Shown: positions 52,202-62,580 of the stretch, in pieces | Numbering within the stretch: position 1 is the first letter of the stretch | Layout of the letters: every line of letters starts with the position of its first letter | Assembly: GCF_910592395.1 (NCBI RefSeq) | Contig: NC_088324.1 | Span: 4,678,953-4,742,952, forward strand | Reading direction: 5' to 3' | Origin: Lineus longissimus | Taxonomy: Eukaryota; Nemertea; Pilidiophora; Heteronemertea; Lineidae | DNA length: 64,000 nucleotides | Notes under the pieces: generated by a model | Told to the model about the DNA's origin: nothing | Databases searched by the model: none | Seen by the model: only the letters and a program-made list of their open reading frames with translations | Position numbers and translations under genes: made by a program

Positions 52202-53840
52202 AATGTTACCAAGCAATGCTTACCATGCAATGCTTACCATGCAATGCTCACCAAGCAATGCTCACCATTCAATGCTCACCATGCAATGCTCACCATGCAA
52301 TGCTCACCATGCAATGCTCACCATGCAATGCTCACCATGCAATGCTCACCATGCGATGCTCACCATGCGATGCTCACCATGCGATGCTCACCATGCAATG
52401 CTCACCATGCGATACTCACCATGCGATGCTCACCAAGCGATGCCAACCATGCAATGCTCACCAAGTGATGCTCACCAAGCGATGCTCACCAAGCGATGCT
52501 CACTAAGCGATGCTCACCAAGCGATGCTCACCAAGCGATGCTAACCAAGCGATGCTCACCAAGCAATGCTTACCAAGCAATGCTTACCATGCAATGCTTA
52601 CCAAACAATGTTTACCAAGCAATGCTTACCATGCAATGCTTACCATGCAATGCTTACCAAGCAATGCTTACCAAGCAATGCTTACCAAGCAATGCTTACC
52701 ATGCAATGCTTACCAAGCAATGCTTACCATGCAATGCTTACCATGCAATGCTTACCAAGCAATGCTTACCAAGCAATGCTTACCATGCAATGCTTACCAT
52801 GCAATGCTCACCACGCAATGCTCACCACGCAATGCTCACCACGCAATGCTCACCACGCAATGCTCACCACGCAATGCTCACCAAGCGATGCTTACCAAGC
52901 GATGCTCACCAAGCGATGCTCACCAAGCGATGCTCACCAAGCGATGCTCACCAAGCGATGCTCACCAAGCGATGCTCACCAAGCGATGCTTACCATGCAA
53001 TGCTTACCATGCAATTCTCACCATGCAATGCATACCAAGCGATGGTTAGCAAGCAGTGCTTACCATGCAATTCTCACCATGCAATGCATACCAAGCGATG
53101 GTTAGCAAGCAGTGCTTACCAAGCAATGCTTACCATGCAATGCTTTCCATGCAATGCTTATCAAGCAATGCTTACCACGCAATGCTTACAATGCAATGCT
53201 TACCAAGCAATGCTTACCAAGCAATGCTTACCAAGCAATGCTTACCAAGCAATGCTTACCATGCAATGCTTACCAAGCAATGCTTACCATGCAATGCTTA
53301 CCATGCAATGCTTACCAAGCAATGCTTACCATGCAATGCTCACCAAGAAATGCTTACCAAGCAATGCTTACCAAGCAATGCTAACCACGGAATGCTTACC
53401 ATGCAATGCTCACCACGCAATGCTCACCACGCAATGCTCACCACGCAATGCTCACCAAGCAATGCTCACCACGCAATGCTCACCACGCAATGCTTACCAA
53501 GCGATGCTTACCAAGCGATGCTCACCAAGCGATGCTCACCAAGCGATGCTCACCAAGCGATGCTCACGAAGCAATGCTCACCAAGCAATGCTTACCAAGC
53601 AATGCTTACCATGCAATGCTTCCCATGCAATGTTTACCAAGCAATGCTTACCAAGCAATGCTTACCATGCAATGCTTACCAAGCAATGCTTACCAAGCAA
53701 TGCTTACCATGCAATGCTTACCAAGCAATGCTTAACAAGCAATGCTTACCAAGGAATGCTTACCATGCAATGCTTACCAAGCAGTGCTTACCAAGCAGTG
53801 CTTACCATGCATTGCTCACCATGCAATGCTCACCATGCAG
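52202..53840 (+). repeat. Divergent A-related tract with CACGC units, second part
   Basis: This contains a CTCACC/CAAGCGATGC block (52,248-52,560), a run of five CACGCAATGC units (about 52,811-52,872), and a 56-bp tandem duplication of the AATTCTCACC-GCATACC-GCGATGGTTAGC series (53,011 and 53,067). Further CACGC units lie at 53,412-53,487. The part 53,066-53,390 is collinear with 43,360-43,680. The tract ends at the junction with segment B2. Confidence 0.78.
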
Positions 53841-54260
53841 TGCTTACCATGCAATGCTTACCATGCAATTCTTACCAAGCAATGCTCACCATACAATGCT
53901 CACCATGCGATGCTCACCATGCGATTCTCACCATGCAATGCTCACCGTGCGATACTCACCATGCGATGCTTACCAAGCAATGCTTACCATACAATGCTTA
54001 CCATGCAATGCTTACAATGCAATGCTTACCAAGCAATGCTTACCATGCAATGCTTCCCATGCAATGTTTACCAAGCAATGCTTACCAAGCAATGCTTACC
54101 ATGCAATGCTTACCATGCAATGCTTACCAAGCAATGCTTACCAAGCAATGCTTACCATGCAATGCTTACCAAGCAATGCTTAACAAGCAATGCTTACCAA
54201 GCAATGCTCACCATGCAATGCTTACCAAGCAATGCTTACCAAGCAATGCTTACCATGCAA

Positions 54261-54287
54261 TGCTTACCAAACAATGCTTGGTAAGCA
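54261..54287. repeat. 10-bp inverted repeat, third copy
   Basis: Same arms and spacer, exactly 44,547 bp after the copy at 9,714. It is one of the marks that ties segment B2 to segment B1. Confidence 0.92.
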
Positions 54288-56079
54288 ATGCTTACCATGC
54301 AATGCTAACCAAGCAATACTTACCATGCAATGCATACCAAGCAATGCTTACCAAGCAATGCTTACCATTCAGTACTCACAAAGCAATGCTTACCAAGCAA
54401 TGTTTACCATGCAATGCTTACCAAGCAATGCTTACCAAGCAATGCTTACCATGCAATGCTTACCAAGCAATGCTTAACAAGCAATGCTTACCATGCAATG
54501 CTTACCAAGCAATGCTTACCAAGCAATGCTTACCATGCAATGCTTACCAAGCAATGCTGAACAAGCAATGCTTACCAAGGAATGCTTACCATGCAATGCT
54601 TACCAAGCAGTGCTTACCAAGCAGTGCTTACCATGCATTGCTCACCATGCAATGCTCACCATGCAGTGCTCACTATGCAATGCTTACCATGCAATGCTTA
54701 ACAAACAATGCTTACCAAGCAATGTTTACCATGCAATGCTAACCAAGCAATACTTACCAAGCAATGCTTACCATGCAATGCATACCAAGCAATGCTTACC
54801 AAGCAATGCTTACCATGCAATGCACACAAAGCAATGCTTACCAAGCAATGCTTACCATGCAATGCTTACCAAGCAGTGCTTACCAAGCAGTGCTTACCAT
54901 GTAATGCTTACCAAGCAATACTTACCAAGGAATGCTTACCATTCAATGCTTACCAAGCAATGCTTACCAAGCAATGCTTACCAAGCAATGTTACCAAGCA
55001 ATGCTTACCATGCAATGCTTGCCATGCAATGCTTACCAAGCAATGCTTACCAAGGAATGCTTACCATTCAATGCTTACCAAGCAATGCTTACCAAGCAAT
55101 GCTTACCAAGCAATGTTACCAAGCAATGCTTGCCATGCAATGCTTACCATGCAATGCTCACCAAGCAATGCTCACCATGCAATGCTCACCATGCAATGCT
55201 CACCATGCAATGCTCACCATGCAATGCTCACCATGCAATGCTCACCATGCAATGCTCACCATGCAATGCTCACCATGCGATGCTCACCATGCAATGCTCA
55301 CCATGCGATACTCACCATGCGATGCTCACCAAGCGATGCTAACCATGCAATGCTCACCAAGTGATGCTCACCAAGCGATGCTCACCAAGCGATGCTCACC
55401 AAGCAATGCTCACCAAGCGATGCTCACCAAGCGATGATCACCAAGCGATGCTCACCAAGCGATGCTCACCAAGCGATGCTCACCATGCAATGCTCACCAA
55501 GCAATGCTTACCAAGCAATGCTTACCATGCAATGCTTACCAAGCAATGCTTACCAAACAATGCTTACCATGCAATGCTTACCATGCAATGCTTACCAAGC
55601 AATGCTTACCAAGCAATGCTTACCAAGCAATGCTTACCATGCAATGCTTACCAAGCAATGCTTACCATGCAATGCTTACCATGCAATGCTTACCAAGCAA
55701 TGCTTACCATGCAATGCTTACCATGCAATGCTTACCAAGCAATGCTTACCATGCAATGCTTACCATGCAATGCTTACCAAGCGATGCTTACCAAGCAATG
55801 CTTACCAAGCAATGCTTACCATGCAATGCTTTCCATGCAATGCTTACCAAGCAATGCTTACCATGCAATGCTTACCAAGCAATGCTTACCATGCAATGCT
55901 TACCAAGCAATGCTTACCAAGCAATGCTTACCAAGCAATGCTTACCAAGCAATGCTTACCAAGCAATGCTTACCAAGCAATGCTTACCATGGAATGATTT
56001 CCATGCAATACTTACCAAGCAATGCTTACCATGCAATGCTTACCAAGCAATGCTTACCAAGCAATGCTTACCAAGCAAT

Positions 56080-56988
56080 GCTTACCATGCGATGCTTACC
56101 AAGCAATACTTACCAAGCAATGCTTACCAAGCAATGCTTACCATGGAATGCTTTCCATGCAATGCTTACCAAGCAATGCTTACCAAGCAATGCTTACCAT
56201 GCAATGCTTACCAAGCAATGCTTACCAAGCAATGCTTACCATGCAATGCTTACCATGCAATGCTTACCAAGCAATGCTTACCATGCAATGCTTACCATGC
56301 AATGCTGACCAAGCAATGCTTACCATGCAATGCTTACCAAGCAATGCTTACCAAGGAATGCTTACCATGCAATGCTTACCAAGCAGTGCTTACCAAGCAG
56401 TGCTTACCATGGAATGCTCACCATGCAATGCTCATCATGCAATGCTCACTATGCAATGCTTACCATGCAATGCTTACCAAACAATGCTTACCATGCAATG
56501 CTAACCAAGCAATACTTACCAAGCAATGCTTACCATGCAATGCATACCAAGCAATGCTTACCAAGCAATGCTTACCATGCAATGCTTACCATGCAATGCT
56601 TACCAAGCAATGCTTGCCAAGCAATGCTTACCAAGCAATGTTTCCAAGCAATGCTTACCATGCAATGCTTACCATGCAATGCTCACCAAGCAATGCTCAC
56701 CATGCAATGCTTACCATGCAATGCTTACCAAGCAATGCTTACCATGCAATGCTTACCATGCAATGTTTACCAATCAATGCTTACCAAGCAACGCTTATCA
56801 TGCAATGCTTTTTAAGCAATGCTTACCATGCGATGCTTACCAAGCAATGCTTACCAAGCAATGCTTACCAAGCAATGCTTACCATGCAATGCTTACCAAG
56901 CAATGCTTACCATGCAATGCTTACCATGCAATGCTTACTAAGCAATGCTTACCATGCAACGCTTACCATGCAATGCTTATCAAGCAAT
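56080..56988 (+). repeat. 909-bp tandem duplication, left copy
   Basis: This matches 56,989-57,897 at offset 909, or 65 units minus one base, with AATGTTTCC at 56,637 and 57,546. The shared left mark is CGATGC at 56,090 and 56,999 followed by an AATACTTACC unit. The duplication is absent from the corresponding place in segment B1 (about 11,700-12,200). Confidence 0.88.
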
Positions 56989-57897
56989 GCTTACCATGCG
57001 ATGCTTACCAAGCAATACTTACCAAGCAATGCTTACCAAGCAATGCTTACCATGGAATGCTTTCCATGCAATGCTTACCAAGCAATGCTTACCAAGCAAT
57101 GCTTACCATGCAATGCTTACCAAGCAATGCTTACCAAGCAATGCTTACCATGCAATGCTTACCATGCAATGCTTACCAAGCAATGCTTACCATGCAATGC
57201 TTACCATGCAATGCTGACCAAGCAATGCTTACCATGCAATGCTTACCAAGCAATGCTTACCAAGGAATGCTTACCATGCAATGCTTACCAAGCAGTGCTT
57301 ACCAAGCAGTGCTTACCATGGAATGCTCACCATGCAATGCTCACCATGCAATGCTCACTATGCAATGCTTACCATGCAATGCTTACCAAACAATGCTTAC
57401 CATGCAATGCTAACCAAGCAATACTTACCAAGCAATGCTTACCATGCAATGCATACCAAGCAATGCTTACCAAGCAATGCTTACCATGCAATGCTTACCA
57501 TGCAATGCTTACCAAGCAATGCTTGCCAAGCAATGCTTACCAAGCAATGTTTCCAAGCAATGCTTACCATGCAATGCTTACCATGCAATGCTCACCAAGC
57601 AATGCTCACCATGCAATGATTACCATGCAATGCTTACCAAGCAATGCTTACCATGCAATGCTTACCATGCAATGTTTACCAATCAATGCTTACCAAGCAA
57701 CGCTTATCATGCAATGCTTTTTAAGCAATGCTTACCATGCGATGCTTACCAAGCAATGCTTACCAAGCAATGCTTACCAAGCAATGCTTACCATGCAATG
57801 CTTACCAAGCAATGCTTACCATGCAATGCTTACCATGCAATGCTTACTAAGCAATGCTTACCATGCCATGCTTACCATGCAATGCTTACCAAGCAAT
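56989..57897 (+). repeat. 909-bp tandem duplication, right copy
   Basis: This is the second copy of 56,080-56,988. Differences include CAATGATTACC near 57,618 against CAATGCTTACC near 56,709, and CCATGCCATGC near 57,866 against CCATGCAACGC near 56,957. Both copies carry the private CTTTTTAAGC variant (about 56,808 and 57,717). Confidence 0.87.
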
Positions 57898-60800
57898 GCT
57901 TACCATGCAATGCTTACCATGCAATGCTTACCAAGCGATGCTTACCAAGCAATGCTTACCATGCAATGCTTTCCATGCAATGCTTACCAAGCAATGCTTA
58001 CCATGCAATGATTACCATGCAATGCTTACCAAGCAATGCTTACCATGCAATGCTTACCATGCAATGCTTACCAAACAATGCTTACCAAGCAATGCTTACC
58101 ATGCAATGCTAACCAAGCAATACTTACCATGCAATGCATACCAAGCAATGCTTACCAAGCAATGCTTACCATGCAATACTCACAAAGCAATGCTTACCAA
58201 GCAATGCTTACCATGCAATGCTTACCAAGCAGTGCTTACCAAGCAATGCTTACCAAGCAATGCTTACCAAGCAATGTTACCAAGCAATGCTTACCATGCA
58301 ATGCCTACCATGCAATGCTCACCAAGCAATGCTCACCATGCAATGCTCACCATGCAATGCTCACCATGCAATGCTCACCATGCAATGCTCACCATGCAAT
58401 GCTCACCATGCAATGCTCACCATGCAATGCTTACCATGCAATGCTCACCATGCAATGCTCACCATGCAATGCTCACCATGCAATGCTCACCTTGCGATGC
58501 TCACCATGCGATGCTCACCATGCAATGCTCACCATGCGATACTCACCATGCGATGCTCACCAAGCGATGCTAACCATGCAATGCTCACCAAGTGATGCTC
58601 ACCAAGCGAAGCTAACCATGCAATGCTCACCAAGTGATGCTCACCAAGCGATGCTCATCAAGCGATGCTCACTAAGCGATGCTCACCAAGCGATGCTCAC
58701 CAAGCGATGCTAACCAAGCGATGCTCACCAAGCGATGCTCACCAAGCGATGCTTACCATGCAATGCTTACCAAGCAATGTTTACCAAGCAATGCTTACCA
58801 TGCAATGCTTACCATGCAATGCTTACCAAGCAATGCTTACCAAGCAATGCTTACCAAGCAATGCTTACCATGCAATGCTTACCAAGCAATGCTTACCATG
58901 CAATGCTTACCATGCAATGCTTACCAAGCAATGCTTACCAAGCAATGCTTACCATGCAATGCATACCAAGCAATGCTTACCAAGCAATGGTTACCATGCA
59001 ATGCACACAAAGCAATGCTTACCAAGCAATGCTTACCATGCAATGCTTACCAAGCAATGCTTACCAAGCAGTGCTTACCATGCAATGCTTACCAAGCAAT
59101 ACTTACCAAAGAATGCTTACCATTCAATGCTTACCAAGCAATGCTTACCAAGCAATGCTTACCAAGCAATGTTACCAAGCAATGCTTACCAAGCAATGCT
59201 TACCATGCAATGCTTACCAAGCAATGCTTACCAAGCAATGCTTACCATGCAATGCTTACCAAGCAATGCTTACCATGCAATGCTTACCAAGCAATGCTTA
59301 CCAAGCAATGCTTACCAAGCAATGCTTACCATGCAATGCTTACCAAGCAATGCTTACCAAGCAATGTTACCAAGCAATGCTTACCATGCAATGCTCACAA
59401 TGCCATGCTTACCATGCAATGCTTACCAAGCAATGCCTTCCAAGCAATGCTTACCTAGCAATACTTACCATGCAACGCTTACCATGCAATGCTCACCAAG
59501 CAATGCTCACCATGCAATGCTCACCATGCGATGCTCACCATGCGATGCTCACCATGCAATGTTCACCATGCGATACTCACCATGCGATGCTTACCAAGCA
59601 ATGCTTACCATGCAATGCTTACCATGCAATGCTTACCATGCAATGCTTACCAAGCAATGCTTACCATGCAATGCTTACCATGCAATGCTTACCAAGCAAT
59701 GCTTACCAAGCAATGCTTACCATGCAATGCTTACCAAGCAATGCTTAACAAGCAATGCTTACCAAGCAATGCTTACCATGCAATGCTTACCAAGCAATGC
59801 TTACCAAGCAATGCTTACCAAGCAATGCTTACCATGCAATGCTTACCAAGCAATGCTTACCAAGCAATGCTTACCATGCAATGCTTACCAAGCAATGCTT
59901 ACCAAGCAATGCTTACCAAGCAATGCTTACCAAGCAATGCTTACCAAGCAATGCTTACCATGCAATGCTTATCATGCAATGCATACCAAGCAATGCTTTC
60001 TAAGCAATGCTTGCCATGCAATGCTTACCAAGCAATGCTTACCAAGCAAAGCTTACCATGCAATGCTTACCAAGCAATGCTTACCAAGCAATGCTTACCA
60101 TGCAATGCTTACCAAGCAATGCTTACCATGCAATGCTTACCATGCAATGCTTACCAAGCAATGCTTACCATGCAATGCTTACCATGCAATGCTTACCAAG
60201 CAATGCTTACCATGCAATGCTTACCATGCAATGCTTACCAAGCGATGCTTACCAAGCAATGCTTACCAAGCAATGCTTACCATGCAATGCTTTCCATGCA
60301 ATGCTTACCAAGCAATGCTTACCATGCAATGCTTACCATGCAATGCTTACCAAGCAATGCTTAACATGCAATGCTTACCATGCAATGCTTACCAAGCAAT
60401 GCTTACCATGCAATGCTTACCAAGCAATGCTTACCAAGCAATGCTTACCAAGCAATGCTTACCAAGCAATGCTTACCAAGCAATGCTTACCAAGCAATGC
60501 TTACCAAGCAATGCTTACCATGTATGATTTCCATGCAATACTTACCAAGCAATGCTTACCATGCAATGCTTACCAAGCAATGCTTACCAAGCAATGCTTA
60601 CCAAGCAATGCTTACCAAGCAATGCTTACCAAGCAATGCTTACCAAGCAATACTTACCAAGCAATGCTTACCAAGCAATGCTTACCAAGCAATGCTTACC
60701 ATGGAATGCTTTCCATGCAATGCTTACCAAGCAATGCTTACCATGCAATGCTTACCATGCAATGCTTACCAAGCAATGCTTACCAAGCAATGCTTACCAT

Positions 60801-62580
60801 GCAATGCTTACCATGCAATGCTTACCAAGCAATGCTTACCATGCAATGCTTACCATGCAATGCTGACCAAGCAATGCTTACCATGCAATGCTTACCAAGC
60901 AATGCTTACCAAGGAATGCTTACCATGCAATGCTTACCAAGCAATGCTTAACAAGCAATGCTTACCAAGCAATGCTTACCATGCAATGCTTACCAAGCAA
61001 TGCTTACCAAGCAATGCTTACCAAGCAATGCTTACCAAGCAATGCTTACCAAGCAATGCTTACCATGCAATGCTTACCAAGCAATGCTTACCAAGCAATG
61101 CTTACCATGCAATGCTTACCAAGCAATGCTTACCAAGCAATGCTTACCAAGCAATGCTTACCAAGCAATGCTTACCAAGCAATGCTTACCATGCAATGCT
61201 TATCATGCAATGCATACCAAGCAATGCTTTCTAAGCAATGCTTGCCATGCAATGCTTACCAAGCAATGCTTACCAAGCAAAGCTTACCATGCAATGCTTA
61301 CCAAGCAATGCTTACCATGCAATGCTTACCAAGCAATGCTTACCATGCAATGCTTACCAAGCAATGCTTACCAAACAATGCTTACCAAGCAATGCTTACC
61401 ATGCAATGCTTATCATGCAATGCATACCAAGCAATGCTTTCTAAGCAATGCTTGCCATGCAATGCTTACCAAGCAATGCTTACCAAGCAATGCTTACCAT
61501 GCAATGCTTACCAAGCAATGCTTACCATGCAATGCTTACCATGCAATGCTTACCAAGCAATGCTTACCATGCAATGCTTACCATGCAATGCTTACCAAGC
61601 AATGCTTACCATGCAATGCTTACCATGCAATGCTTACCAAGCGATGCTTACCAAGCAATGCTTACCAAGCAATGCTTACCATGCAATGCTTTCCATGCAA
61701 TGCTTACCAAGCAATGCTTACCATGCAATGCTTACCATGCAATGCTTACCAAGCAATGCTTAACATGCAATGCTTACCATGCAATGCTTACCAAGCAATG
61801 CTTACCATGCAATGCTTACCAAGCAATGCTTACCAAGCAATGCTTACCAAGCAATGCTTACCAAGCAATGCTTACCAAGCAATGCTTACCAAGCAATGCT
61901 TACCATGGAATGATTTCCATGCAATACTTACCAAGCAATGCTTACTATGCAATGCTTACCAAGCAATGCTTACCAAGCAATGCTTACCAAGCAATGCTTA
62001 CCAAGCAATGCTTACCAAGCAATACTTACCAAGCAATGCTTACCAAGCAATGCTTACCAAGCAATGCTTACCATGGAATGCTTTCCATGCAATGCTTTCC
62101 AAGCAATGCTTACCATGCAATGCTTACCATGCAATGCTTACCAAGCAATGCTTACCAAGCAATGCTTACCATGCAATGCTTACCATGCAATGCTTACCAA
62201 GCAATGCTTACCATGCAATGCTTACCATGCAATGCTGACCAAGCAATGCTTACCATGCAATGCTTACCAAGCAATGCTTACCAAGGAATGCTTACCATGC
62301 AATGCTTACCAAGCAGTGCTTACCATGGAATGCTCACCATGCAATGCTCACCATGCAATGCTCACTATGCAATGCTTACCATGCAATGCTTACCAAACAA
62401 TGCTTACCAAGCAATGCTTACCAAGCAATGCTTACCATGCAATGCTAACCAAGCAATACTTACCAAGCAATGCTTACCATGCAATGCATACCAAGCAATG
62501 CTTACCAAGCAATGCTTACCATGCAATGCTTACCATGCAATGCTTACCAAGCAATGCTTACCAAGCAATGCTTACCAAGC
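57546..62580 (+). repeat. Higher-order repeat C, copy C10 (5,035 bp)
   Basis: The first 727 bp follow C1 and C2. After the 13-mer at 58,273 there is a single CpG-rich block (58,318-58,750), then direct continuation into the 19,347-21,000 part of C2 at offset 39,318 (13-mers 59,168 and 59,363 pair with 19,850 and 20,045). Relative to C2, 811 bp are missing: the offset drops from 40,129 to 39,318. From about 61,900 it matches 37,896-38,750 at offset 24,042. A broken palindrome, CATGTATGATTTCC, lies at about 60,521. Confidence 0.85.
61190..61500 (+). repeat. Local duplication at 210-bp offset
   Basis: The CTTATC, GCATACC, CTTTCT and CTTGCC series starting at 61,201 recurs at 61,411, 15 units later. 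The match ends where the left copy has CAAAGC near 61,280 and the right copy has CAATGC. The series occurs once at the corresponding place in the other C copies. Confidence 0.8.

Larger units (their letters stand above)
53841..58390 (+). repeat. Segment B2, right copy of the 44.5-kb-spaced duplication
   Basis: This matches 9,294-12,830 with the same ordered variants and is longer mainly through a 909-bp tandem duplication (about 56,080-57,897). The join at 53,841 is abrupt: the preceding units (CATTGCTCACC and a CAGTGC unit) belong to the A-related tract, and the next units are collinear with 9,294. Together with B1 it shows that the A-to-C transition has been copied as one large block. Confidence 0.88.
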
